Shown piece after piece: positions 1 through 7,338 of a DNA stretch of 10,554 bases (within the stretch, counting starts at the first letter, position 1; every line of letters starts with the position of its first letter). Under the pieces are notes generated by a model that was given only the letters and a program-made list of their open reading frames with translations, was not told the DNA's origin and did no database searches. The position numbers and the translations under genes were made by a program. Source of the DNA: Armatimonadota bacterium (GTDB taxonomy: Bacteria > Armatimonadota > Armatimonadia > Armatimonadales > Armatimonadaceae); NCBI GenBank assembly GCA_014381035.1, contig JACMIS010000625.1, positions 1-10,554 of the forward strand, read 5' to 3'.

Positions 1-1
1 G

Positions 2-1723
2 CGCGCCGCGTCCGAGGGACTTCGTATCACGGTGGACGCGGGCGACGCCGCGTTCGCGAAAAATTTCATTGGCGGAGTGCGGACGGGTGAGGAACCAGTG
101 GTTGGGCTGGTGATCGGCGCGACGCGCCCGCAGAAGCGGTGGGCGGAGGAGTATTTCGCCCGGCTCGCGGACCTTTTGCACTTCCGGCTCGGAGCGGCGA
201 TTCTTCTTCTCGGTGGTCCCGACGAGGCGGAATCGGCACGGCGAATCGGAGAGATGTGCCGCGCCCCGCTTCATTCCGCTATCGGTAAGACGACGGAGAA
301 GCAACTCGCCGCCATCTCCGCGAAACTCTCCGCGATTGTTTCCGGTGATTCGGGACCGCTTCATATCGCGACCGCCGTCCGGACCCCGGTCGTCGCATTA
401 TTCGGCTCGACCGATCCTGCCGATACCGGTCCGTGGCAGCCTGCACTGGGCAAGGTCGTTCCCGCGACGACTCTCTACGACCGCCTCGGATGCGCCCCGT
501 GCCGGAAAAGCCCGACGTGCGGGGGGACCTACGACTGCCTGTGGACCATCACGCCGGACCGGGTATTCGATGCGGTATCCCATCTTATCGGCGCGGAATC
601 GAAACCGTTACGCCGCATTCCCTTACCGCTCCTGGGAAGCCCCCCGCCCCCCAATACTGGGGGGCACCGTGGACTTCCATTGAGCCCCCCGAGCACCCAA
701 TCCCGGATTCCTCGTTCAGTCCTTGTTATCACGAAGCACCACTTTATGGGCGACGCGATTGTCACGATTCCATTGTTGCGGGCGGCCCGGCAGGTTTTTG
801 GGGACAAGACCCGGATCTCGGTGCTTACCGGTGCGGCGGCGGCGACGGTGTTGGAGGGTTGCCCCTACACCGATCAGATCGTGGCGTATAACCCGAAGGT
901 CGAGCGGGGGTATTTGCGGCAAATGCGGTTCCTGCGCGACGCTGAGGAGACCGCACCGGAAATGTGTCTGGTCGTGGACCGTTCGTTCCGGTCGGCGGTC
1001 TTAGCGGCGACGACAGGGGCGAGTGTACGCTCCGGGTTCGCCGTCGAGTATCGCTCGCCGCTCCTGACCCACCCCGTCCCGTACAAGATGGATCGTCGCG
1101 AGATCGAGTGCTGTCTGGATATTCTACGCGCCGTGGTGCCGGACGCGCCGGGACCACGACGCTATGACCCGACGCCTGAGTTGTGGATCTCCGCCGAAGA
1201 GTGCGAACGGGGCAAAGCGATCCTCGGTGCGGTCGGCGCGAACAACTTCGAGACCCTGATCGGTATTCAACCGGGCGCGACATTCGCCGTGAAACAATGG
1301 GACACGGATCGCTTCGCCGCCGTCGCCGACGCCCTTGTGACGGATGATCGCACGGCGATTGTGCTGATCGGGGGCAAGAATGAACTGGAAGCCGCCAGGC
1401 GAATGCGTGATCGCGTGTCGCCACGTACCCCGATCTTCGATTTGACCGGGCAGACCAATCTGCGCGAGACGATGGGAGTTCTGGCGCAAATGTCGCTATT
1501 TATCAGCAACGATACCGGGGTCGCCCATATCGCGGCAGGTCTGCATACGCCGATTGTGACATTATTCGGTGCTACTATCGCGCATAAGTGGGGCAACTAC
1601 GGGCCGTACAACGCAGTGATTCGCGCCGACGGAAACGATCTGTCTCTCCTTCCTGCCGAGCAAGTCTCCCTCGCGGCGTCCCGAATCTTGCGAAAAGTGC
1701 GTTGCGAGGTGAGCGCGGCGTGA
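2..1723 (+). CDS. Tandem GT9 (heptosyltransferase-like) fusion protein, 5'-truncated by the window edge
   Basis: The frame is open from position 2 and enters mid-domain, so the true start lies upstream; the GTG at 32 is only an internal Val. The visible part has 573 residues. Residues 1-197 are the C-terminal half of a GT9 enzyme, with the nucleotide-sugar-binding signature SGDSGPLH (Asp116) and a Cys cluster C164-x2-C-x5-C-x5-C179. Residues 198-238 are a Pro/Gly-rich linker. Residues 240-573 are a complete second GT9 enzyme: N-terminal MGDAIVTIPLL (Asp251) and C-terminal NDTGVAHIAAG (Asp504), without the Cys cluster. GT9 enzymes normally transfer ADP-heptose to LPS inner core at the cytoplasmic membrane face and are about 330-380 residues, so this is two enzymes in one chain. 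A TTG at 680 could restart the second half separately. The fold and fusion are clear; acceptor specificity is unknown. Confidence 0.87.
   Translation, partial: RAASEGLRITVDAGDAAFAKNFIGGVRTGEEPVVGLVIGATRPQKRWAEEYFARLADLLHFRLGAAILLLGGPDEAESARRIGEMCRAPLHSAIGKTTEKQLAAISAKLSAIVSGDSGPLHIATAVRTPVVALFGSTDPADTGPWQPALGKVVPATTLYDRLGCAPCRKSPTCGGTYDCLWTITPDRVFDAVSHLIGAESKPLRRIPLPLLGSPPPPNTGGHRGLPLSPPSTQSRIPRSVLVITKHHFMGDAIVTIPLLRAARQVFGDKTRISVLTGAAAATVLEGCPYTDQIVAYNPKVERGYLRQMRFLRDAEETAPEMCLVVDRSFRSAVLAATTGASVRSGFAVEYRSPLLTHPVPYKMDRREIECCLDILRAVVPDAPGPRRYDPTPELWISAEECERGKAILGAVGANNFETLIGIQPGATFAVKQWDTDRFAAVADALVTDDRTAIVLIGGKNELEAARRMRDRVSPRTPIFDLTGQTNLRETMGVLAQMSLFISNDTGVAHIAAGLHTPIVTLFGATIAHKWGNYGPYNAVIRADGNDLSLLPAEQVSLAASRILRKVRCEVSAA
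635..691. repeat. C/G-rich palindromic element encoding the inter-domain linker
   Basis: The inner arms are CCCCCC (647-652) and GGGGGG (659-664) around a 6-base loop. The outer arms are GGAAG (635-639) and CTTCC (674-678). The octamer GCCCCCCG occurs twice in direct orientation (639-646 and 684-691). The translation (PPPPNTGG and LPLSPP) is low-complexity and unlike either flanking GT9 domain. This looks like a short interspersed palindromic element that kept the frame open between two formerly separate genes. Only one copy is visible here, so repeat status in the genome is inferred. Confidence 0.5.
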
Positions 1724-2748
1724 CGGATCGGATCGAAAAAGTTTGCATGGTGCGATTCGGTGGGATGGGGGACATTCTTCTTGCTACACCCGCACTTCGT
1801 GCCGTGTCGCGGACGTTCCAAACGGACGCGATAGACGTTATTGTCGGCAAAAACATGAGCGATGCCGTGCGCGGAACGGCATATATCCGGCGCGTCATGG
1901 AGTGGGACAAGCGTGGTGCGGACGCACGAATCGCGAACTTCGCGCGTTTTTTACTCGATTTGCGGCGCGAGCGGTACGATCTGTTTCTCAACTTCCAGCC
2001 GGGGACCCGTTCTCACCTGATGGCATGGGCGGCAGGGGCGAACCAAACCGTAACATTCGCCAAAAACCGGCGTAAGCAACCGGAAACCGGGCGGGTTCGG
2101 CACGCGATAGACGATTTTTCCAAGGAACTCAAACCACTCGGTATCGAAACGGTCGCGGATCGGCGTATGGACTTTCATGTTCCCAATGTAGCGCGTGATT
2201 CGGTGCGAACAACACTGGCGGGGTGTGGGATAACCGGTGCGTATCTGGTAGCAAACCCGGCGGCGTCGCACGCGGTGAACCGTTACTCGCCGGAACGGCT
2301 CGGAGCAATGATCGCCCAGGTCGCGGCGTTGCGCCCGGAAATGGCATGGGTAGTAACCGGCACGGCGAGCGAACAGCCGCTCGCGGACGCGGTAGTCGCG
2401 GCGACATTGAGCACGTTGCGTGGGGGACGGGTGGTATCGCTCGCCGGGAAATTATCGGTAAAAGAGCTTGGTGCGCTACTCGCGGGCGCGGCTTGTGTAG
2501 TCACGGCGGACACGGGACCGCTTCATATCGCGTCGGCGGTGGGAACACCACTGGTTTGTTTATTTGGAGCCGCCGACCCCGACCGCACGGGACCCATTTT
2601 GCCGCGTGATTTGGTGATATCGCGGCGCGACCTGTCTTGTTTGCCGTGTCAAAGCAGAACATGTCGGCGTGGCGACATTGCCTGCATGACCGGGCTACCA
2701 GTAGAATGGGTGGTAAGTGCAGTTATCAAGCAGTTGGAGAATCCATGA
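1720..2748 (+). CDS. GT9 family glycosyltransferase (ADP-heptose:LPS heptosyltransferase-like)
   Basis: The protein has 342 residues, the normal length for GT9. The frame is open further upstream, but GTG 1720 is chosen because it has a Shine-Dalgarno sequence GAGGTGAG at 1706-1713 (6 bases away) and overlaps the previous stop as GTGA. The N-terminal domain opens with VRFGGMGDILLATPALRA (GMGD at 15-18), the usual GT9 loop near the donor site. The C-terminal domain has TADTGPLHIASA (Asp264, His269) followed by PLVCLFGAADP. A Cys cluster closes the protein: C307-x2-C310-x4-C315-x6-C322. It probably adds a heptose or similar sugar to an LPS-type core at the inner face of the cytoplasmic membrane. 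Its position directly after the fused GT9 pair and upstream of the heptose nucleotidyltransferase supports a heptose pathway. Exact acceptor and linkage cannot be read from sequence. Confidence 0.9.
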   Translation: MTDRIEKVCMVRFGGMGDILLATPALRAVSRTFQTDAIDVIVGKNMSDAVRGTAYIRRVMEWDKRGADARIANFARFLLDLRRERYDLFLNFQPGTRSHLMAWAAGANQTVTFAKNRRKQPETGRVRHAIDDFSKELKPLGIETVADRRMDFHVPNVARDSVRTTLAGCGITGAYLVANPAASHAVNRYSPERLGAMIAQVAALRPEMAWVVTGTASEQPLADAVVAATLSTLRGGRVVSLAGKLSVKELGALLAGAACVVTADTGPLHIASAVGTPLVCLFGAADPDRTGPILPRDLVISRRDLSCLPCQSRTCRRGDIACMTGLPVEWVVSAVIKQLENP

Positions 2749-2957
2749 GCATTACGATCCCTGAAAAATTGAGTGGGGCAAGTTTCGCACTGACCGGTGA
2801 GGAGCAAAATTGTGGCGTGTGGCGCAGAGTCGCAAGTCAGCGACGCACTGGAAGATATGGAGCGGTTCGGTTCTCCGAGCGGGCGAAATGTGATGCCGAT
2901 TTGATGACGGTATACCTGGTAACGGCGGACGACGCCCGCAAGATCGCGGTGTGGTAG
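2745..2957 (+). CDS. Orphan 70-residue ORF, possibly a damaged remnant
   Basis: The start is well supported: GGAGA at 2736-2740 sits 4 bases before the ATG, which overlaps the upstream stop as ATGA. The stop TAG shares one base with the next GTG (2957). The product begins MSITIPEKLSGASFAL and ends VTADDARKIAVW. It matches no family I recognise and shows no signal peptide or membrane segment. The middle (about 2811-2890) is Arg/Cys-rich and unconvincing in this frame. There the +1 frame reads more like protein (GTG 2812 behind GAGGAG, then ACGAESQVSDALEDMERFG) before stopping at about 2902. This suggests a gene broken by frameshifts, possibly the original 5' end of the following gene. Alternatively it is a real small coupled peptide. 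Confidence 0.4.
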   Translation: MSITIPEKLSGASFALTGEEQNCGVWRRVASQRRTGRYGAVRFSERAKCDADLMTVYLVTADDARKIAVW

Positions 2958-4072
2958 TGAGTGGATCGCGTAGGGGGCGCAACGTCCACATTTCTCCGAG
3001 TGCCGGAGAGTATCGCGCGGTTTTATACTCGAAAGTTCGTGAGTACCGTAAGCAACAACAACAGATCTTACGCGACGTTAGGGCGGAAGCGACCGAGGAA
3101 CAGATCAACGAATGGATCTGGGAAAACGTCAATGGCATCAGGTATCGCTTCGGACCGGAAGCAGATTGGGATAACGTCACTACGCAGGAGGAGCAAGCCG
3201 CACAGGATTACACGGCGAATTACCTTGTTCGGTCGGCGAAACCCAAAAGCCTGCAGTATTATCTCGGTCTGTTGACGCCGGGGTGGGCAAAGGGGCGCGA
3301 AGAAGAGATCTGGCAGGAGGATAACTCCGACAGCGACGAGCGTCACTATTATGACGAAGTTTTCCGGTTGCTCCGAAAGTGGGTCGAACTGCGGCCACTG
3401 GAAATCGAAAGATCGGTATGGCAACTCGTCGAGGATCACCCTGACAGCTGGATGCCTCTCTTACACTTTTGTGCGTGGGAATATGAGCTGTCACTCCTCC
3501 CTTGGATACAGCACATACTTGCTGTTGGAGGTGATGGTCTAACAACATACCAGAGTAACCTGGCAAGAGAAGCCCTTATGGAAATTGAAAACAGCATCCC
3601 CTCTGAGAAACGTTACAAAGAGTTCGGGACTTTCGCGAAATCGCTTCGGGCGGACGGTAAGCGGGTCGTGTTCACGAACGGCGTTTTCGATATTCTGCAT
3701 GTCGGGCATTTGCGCTATCTCGAAGCCGCCCGCGCCCTCGGTGATGCCCTACTGATCGGAGTGAACGCCGATGCGTCGGTGCGACGATTAAAAGGTCCGA
3801 CGCGCCCGATCAATCCCGAAGTCGAACGCGCCGAACTGCTTGCCGCACTGCGGTGCGTGGACGGCGTCTGCGTGTTTAGCGAGGATACCCCGATGGAACT
3901 GATCAAGGCGGTTCGCCCCGATATTCATGCAAAGGGCGGCGATTACGCCAGCCCGGACGTGTTGCCCGAAACCCCGCTAGTCCGCTCGCTCGGGGGCGAG
4001 GTAGTGATCCTGCAACTCATCCCCGACCGCTCGACGACGCGCACCATCGAACGAATGAAGCAACCGGATTAA
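2957..4072 (+). CDS. rfaE2: RfaE2/HldC-type heptose-1-phosphate nucleotidyltransferase with novel Trp-rich N-terminal domain
   Basis: From GTG 2957 (TAGTG junction) the product has 371 residues; GTG 2951 is an alternative. Residues about 215-371 form a complete cytidylyltransferase-like domain: FTNGVFDILHVGHLRYLEAA (HxGH at 248-251), HAKGGDY (GGDY at 327-330) and a late STT motif (359-361). These are the ATP/heptose-phosphate signatures of the RfaE C-terminal domain, which makes ADP-heptose from heptose 1-phosphate and ATP in the cytoplasm. No ribokinase-like kinase domain is attached. Residues 1-207 are instead an unrecognised, probably helical, acidic segment with about ten Trp. Stand-alone RfaE2 proteins are about 160 residues, and an in-frame ATG at 3578 behind AAGAGAAG would give exactly that (164 residues). 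The N-terminal part could therefore be a true fusion, or a separate reading segment with internal initiation. Codon use drops in G+C near 3460-3610. Confidence 0.82.
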   Translation: MSGSRRGRNVHISPSAGEYRAVLYSKVREYRKQQQQILRDVRAEATEEQINEWIWENVNGIRYRFGPEADWDNVTTQEEQAAQDYTANYLVRSAKPKSLQYYLGLLTPGWAKGREEEIWQEDNSDSDERHYYDEVFRLLRKWVELRPLEIERSVWQLVEDHPDSWMPLLHFCAWEYELSLLPWIQHILAVGGDGLTTYQSNLAREALMEIENSIPSEKRYKEFGTFAKSLRADGKRVVFTNGVFDILHVGHLRYLEAARALGDALLIGVNADASVRRLKGPTRPINPEVERAELLAALRCVDGVCVFSEDTPMELIKAVRPDIHAKGGDYASPDVLPETPLVRSLGGEVVILQLIPDRSTTRTIERMKQPD

Positions 4073-4199
4073 GCACTTCCATGGCGATGACGCGATGATA
4101 GGGTGGCTGGCGGTTCATGGCTTGGCTTACCCTGCGTAGCGAAACGTGCCGTGATATTATTTTGGGTAGTTATCCTGAAAAAACGCAATCGCACCGCAA
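4073..4199 (+). other. Only true intergenic gap inside the operon
   Basis: These 127 bases separate the nucleotidyltransferase gene from the first GT4 gene, while almost all other junctions overlap. They include an A/T-rich stretch with TATTAT (4155-4160) that could be a -10 box, but I find no -35 box at suitable spacing and no clear terminator hairpin. An internal promoter for the 4200-9574 block is possible but not demonstrated. Confidence 0.3.
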
Positions 4200-5363
4200 A
4201 TGACCCCCTTGAGCCTCTCGTCGCCTCGCCGCCCGTTAAAAATTTTACAGGTTGCCTCCCATTTTCTGAACTGGGGTGGTGCCGAGATTCATGTTTTGAA
4301 TCTGACCGAGCGTTTACTGGCACGGGGTCACGATGTCACCGTCTCCTGTCGCCCCGGTTTCTTTGTGGAGAAGGAGGCGCAACAACGTGGCTTCAAGATT
4401 TTCCATGCCACCGTCCGAAAGCAACAGGACTGGCATGACGCCCGCCCGTACGGACGATTTATCAAGGAAAACAGGTTCGATGTGGTTCACTCGCACTGGC
4501 GGGCGGATTATCTCGTCGCACCAACCCTGGCGCGTCTCGCGCACGTTCCTGTGATACTCATGTCGCACCATTCTCCCTATCCGTTGCAACTCAAAGAAGT
4601 TCTCTTCTTTCCGCGTTTCATCAGCAACCGCTTCATCGCCCTTTCCGAATCGGTGCGCCAAACGTTGATTCGGTGCGGGTTGCGACCGGATAAAGTGGTA
4701 ACGATTCACCACGGCACCGATGTCGTGGCATTTCAACAGACAACGGCTTCCCCGGAATCGGTGCGTGCCGAGTGGGGCATTCCGGCAGGACGCGTCGTGA
4801 TCGGGATCGCCGGGCGTCTGGCGTCGGAGAAGGGCATCACCGATGTGGTACGGGCGATGTCAAACCGCCCGGAACTGCCGCTTCATCTGATACTGATCGG
4901 TGCCGGAAAACTGGAGGACGAAATACGCGCCCTCTGCGAAGCGCGAGACCTGACAGCTCGCGTAACGTTCGCCGGATTTCGCCACGACGTTAACAACGCG
5001 ATAGCCGCTCTGGACGCGCTGATTCTGCCATCTACCTGGGCGGAACCTTGCGCGGCGGTAGTCCAGCAGGCGATGGCACTCGGTAAACCTGTCATCGGAA
5101 CCAATACCGGAGGGACGCCGGAAATGGTCGTGCACGAAAAGACCGGTTTCATAGCTGAGCCCGGTGATATCAAACAGATGGGCGATATGCTCGCTCGCCT
5201 ATGCGCCATGACCGACGACGAACGGATCGAAATGGGGCAGAAAGGGCGTGTGCGTGTGGAATCACACTTCACGCTCGACCTCATGGTAGATAAAATCGAG
5301 CAGTTGTATTACAGTGAGTGGGAGTGTGCTATGCAAAAAAACAAAGGGATATCCGCGCAATGA
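4200..5363 (+). CDS. GT4 family glycosyltransferase, first of a tandem pair
   Basis: The product has 387 residues and the two-Rossmann GT-B layout. The N-terminal domain opens KILQVASHFLNWGGAEIHV (Gly-rich donor loop at 26-27). The C-terminal donor-binding domain has VVIGIAGRLASEKG, then ILPSTWAEPCAAVVQQAMA and GKPVIGTNTGGTPEMV. The usual retaining-GT4 E-x7-E pair appears here as E282-x7-Q290. GT4 enzymes transfer a hexose or similar sugar from a nucleotide donor to a membrane-linked acceptor on the cytoplasmic side. The ATG has only a weak Shine-Dalgarno sequence, unlike its neighbours. Its C-terminal tail runs a few residues into the leader of the next gene and its TGA overlaps that ATG. 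It is a clear paralogue of the following gene, so both probably act on related steps of the same glycan. Sugar specificity is unknown. Confidence 0.88.
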   Translation: MTPLSLSSPRRPLKILQVASHFLNWGGAEIHVLNLTERLLARGHDVTVSCRPGFFVEKEAQQRGFKIFHATVRKQQDWHDARPYGRFIKENRFDVVHSHWRADYLVAPTLARLAHVPVILMSHHSPYPLQLKEVLFFPRFISNRFIALSESVRQTLIRCGLRPDKVVTIHHGTDVVAFQQTTASPESVRAEWGIPAGRVVIGIAGRLASEKGITDVVRAMSNRPELPLHLILIGAGKLEDEIRALCEARDLTARVTFAGFRHDVNNAIAALDALILPSTWAEPCAAVVQQAMALGKPVIGTNTGGTPEMVVHEKTGFIAEPGDIKQMGDMLARLCAMTDDERIEMGQKGRVRVESHFTLDLMVDKIEQLYYSEWECAMQKNKGISAQ

Positions 5364-6514
5364 CCCCTTCCGGTAGCGACGAGACACGCCCCCTGCGGAT
5401 TTTACAATGCGCCTCTTGCTTCAAAGCCTGGGGTGGGGCAGAACTTCACCTGCTCAATCTATCGGAACAACTGGTCAAGCGCGGTCATGAAGTGCATATC
5501 ACAGCGGTGCCGGGGAAGTTCGTCGAGGAGGATGCCGCGCGGCGCGGTATCCCGACGATACCGCTCCACCAGCGTCACACAAACGATCTGCCGATGCTAC
5601 CTAAATTACAGGACATCATTCGCGAACATCAATTCGATGTCGTTCACGTCCACGGCGGGCGCGAGTATGTCATGCCACCGCTGGCGGCAAAATTGAGCCA
5701 TGTTCCCGCGGTGGTGATGACGCGTCATTTTCACAAACGAGTTCGCTCCCTGCGCCGCTGGCTTTATAGTAAAGTGTTGATGGATCATGTTATCGCTGTC
5801 GCGGATGTGGTACGCAATATTCTGATAGATTCCGGGTTCCCGCCCGAGCAAGTCACCACTATCCATCATTGCACCAACGTCGAGGCGTTTTCCGCGAGTT
5901 CGGTAACTGCCTCGTCAGATGCCGTGCGGCGGGAATGGGGAATCCCGCCCGGTGAGAACCGATTGGTGGTTGGATTCGCGGGCAGGTTTGTCGCGGATAA
6001 AGGGGGAGACGTTTTTCTGAAAGCACTGGCGCGGGTGCCGGAGGTGATCGGCGTTATGGTGGGCAATGGCCACGCTAAGGAAGAGTGGATGCGTCTCGCG
6101 CAACAACTGGGCTTGGGACCGGATCGGCTTTTTTGGGGCGATTTTCGCGCGGACATACAAAATGGCTTGAACGCTTTCGATGTTTTCGTCCTTCCTTCCA
6201 TCTATGCGGAGCCGTGTGCTGCAGTCGTACAACAAGCGATGGCGATGGAAAAACCGGTCATCGGAACCCGTCTGGGAGGCACGCCGGAGATGATTGCGGA
6301 GTACGAGACGGGGTTGTTAGTCGCCGCGCAGGATGAAGAGTCGCTTGCCGGTGCCATCCGTGATCTCGCGCAACGTCCGGCGGAGGAACGCCGTGCGATG
6401 GGGGAGCGTGGTCGCCAGCGCGTCGTCGAGCATTTTTCTTTGTCGCAGATGGCGGAGCGTACAGAAAATCTGTATCGCAAGATCATTTCGGCGAAAAAGG
6501 GAACCCCGTCGTGA
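5360..6514 (+). CDS. GT4 family glycosyltransferase, second of a tandem pair
   Basis: The frame is open back to 5318, but the ATG at 5360 is chosen: it overlaps the previous stop as ATGA, has AAAGGGA at 5343-5349, and makes the N-terminus (MTPSGSDETRPLRILQ) match that of the upstream paralogue. The product has 384 residues. It has the same landmarks: FKAWGGAELHLLNL (Gly25-26), VVGFAGRFVADKGG, LPSIYAEPCAAVVQQAMA, and KPVIGTRLGGTPEM. The second acidic residue of E-x7-E is again Gln (E284, Q292). By eye, roughly half of the positions match the upstream gene, with the donor-binding half best conserved and the acceptor-side region (about 70-170) most divergent. This suggests duplication followed by a change of acceptor. 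It is likely a retaining glycosyltransferase acting at the cytoplasmic membrane in the same glycan pathway. Confidence 0.89.
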   Translation: MTPSGSDETRPLRILQCASCFKAWGGAELHLLNLSEQLVKRGHEVHITAVPGKFVEEDAARRGIPTIPLHQRHTNDLPMLPKLQDIIREHQFDVVHVHGGREYVMPPLAAKLSHVPAVVMTRHFHKRVRSLRRWLYSKVLMDHVIAVADVVRNILIDSGFPPEQVTTIHHCTNVEAFSASSVTASSDAVRREWGIPPGENRLVVGFAGRFVADKGGDVFLKALARVPEVIGVMVGNGHAKEEWMRLAQQLGLGPDRLFWGDFRADIQNGLNAFDVFVLPSIYAEPCAAVVQQAMAMEKPVIGTRLGGTPEMIAEYETGLLVAAQDEESLAGAIRDLAQRPAEERRAMGERGRQRVVEHFSLSQMAERTENLYRKIISAKKGTPS

Positions 6515-7338
6515 TACCGATTTCTGTTTATCTCATCGTCTACAACTGCGCCCACGAGGTCGGGAATGCCCTGGAGTCGGTGCGCGGCTGGGCGGATGAG
6601 ATCATCTGCGTGGACTCGTTCAGCACCGACGATACGGTCGCCGTCTGTGAATCCTATGGTGCGACGGTGTACAAGCGGGCGTGGGAAGGCTATTCACCGC
6701 AACTGCGCTATGCGGAGGGCTTATGCCGGAACGATTGGGCGTTGCGCATCGACGCCGACGAAACGGTTTCCCCCGAGTTGGAGACGGAACTTAAGGCGAT
6801 GTTCGCGGGCGGGAAATCGCCCGATGACGCCGTTTCCGGCTACAAGATCCGGCGGCGCAATTATGTTCAGAAACGCTGGATCTCCGGCGGCGGGTTTTAT
6901 CCGTCGTGGCACCTGCGCTTTTTCCGGCGTTCACGCGGCGGGCATATCGAGCGTAAGATCCATGAAAAGGTAAAGGTTTCCGGCAAAGTCCTGAAATTGC
7001 AGGGCTGTCTCGATCATTGGTGCTGGCAGGCGGATTTCGAGATGTGGGAAAACTTCTTCAACTACGCCCGGATCGAAGCCGAGTACATGACCGAGCAAGG
7101 ACAACGGGTAAACTTCTGGAAACTGACGTACCTGCCGGTCGGTAATTTCCTGCGGCGGTACTTTTTTCGCGGTGCGTGGAAGCAAGGCACGTTCGGCGCG
7201 GTGACGAGTCTGCGCCACGCCTGCGAGCAAGCGGTGCGACTTCTGATGGCGTGGGAAATACAGAATCGGGCGTGGCTCAACGAACCCGACGCCACATACC
7301 TTTCGGCGAAACGCCCGAAAGCAGGAGAAGAAAGTTGA
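6511..7338 (+). CDS. GT2 family glycosyltransferase, WaaE/KdtX-like
   Basis: The start is GTG 6511 (GTGA overlap) with AAGGGA at 6497-6502. The product has 275 residues, close to the 250-290 usual for the WaaE/KdtX group, which are inverting GT-A enzymes that add a glucose to inner-core heptose in several Gram-negatives. Visible landmarks are SVYLIVYNCAHEVGNAL (nucleotide-binding strand), ICVDSFSTDDT (Asp35), the metal-binding IDADE (Asp81, Asp83), the RRNYVQKRWISGGG region, HLRFFRR and IHEKV (His151). The family usually has N-E-E after the first strand; here it is N-C-A. The C-terminal region has aromatic and basic helices (FFNYARIEAEYM; FLRRYFFRGAWKQG) typical of interfacial membrane attachment. 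The gene sits between GT4 genes in an LPS-type locus, which supports a core-sugar role. The exact sugar and linkage are inferred from family only. Confidence 0.88.
   Translation: MIPISVYLIVYNCAHEVGNALESVRGWADEIICVDSFSTDDTVAVCESYGATVYKRAWEGYSPQLRYAEGLCRNDWALRIDADETVSPELETELKAMFAGGKSPDDAVSGYKIRRRNYVQKRWISGGGFYPSWHLRFFRRSRGGHIERKIHEKVKVSGKVLKLQGCLDHWCWQADFEMWENFFNYARIEAEYMTEQGQRVNFWKLTYLPVGNFLRRYFFRGAWKQGTFGAVTSLRHACEQAVRLLMAWEIQNRAWLNEPDATYLSAKRPKAGEES
7323..7328 (+). promoter_or_regulatory. Ribosome binding site that decides a TTG start
   Basis: AGGAGA lies 6 bases before TTG 7335, inside the last codons of the GT2 gene. There is no ATG or GTG near this point in the frame. The TTG overlaps the upstream TGA as TTGA and gives a product starting MKILLVFHGGNP, exactly where a GT-B protein should begin. 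Confidence 0.75.

Noticed and set aside
4122..4160. Promoter built from TTGGCT and TATTAT before the first tandem GT4 gene
   Set aside because: The spacing between the two hexamers is about 27 bases, far from the usual 16-18, and no better -35 box is present.
4103..4438. A 111-codon plus-strand ORF beginning in the intergenic gap
   Set aside because: It runs into the first GT4 gene in another frame and shows no motif or ribosome binding site.
7176..7334. Upstream extension of the third GT4 gene inside the GT2 gene
   Set aside because: The extra 53 residues are an out-of-frame reading of the GT2 gene; TTG 7335 has a strong ribosome binding site and starts the fold correctly.
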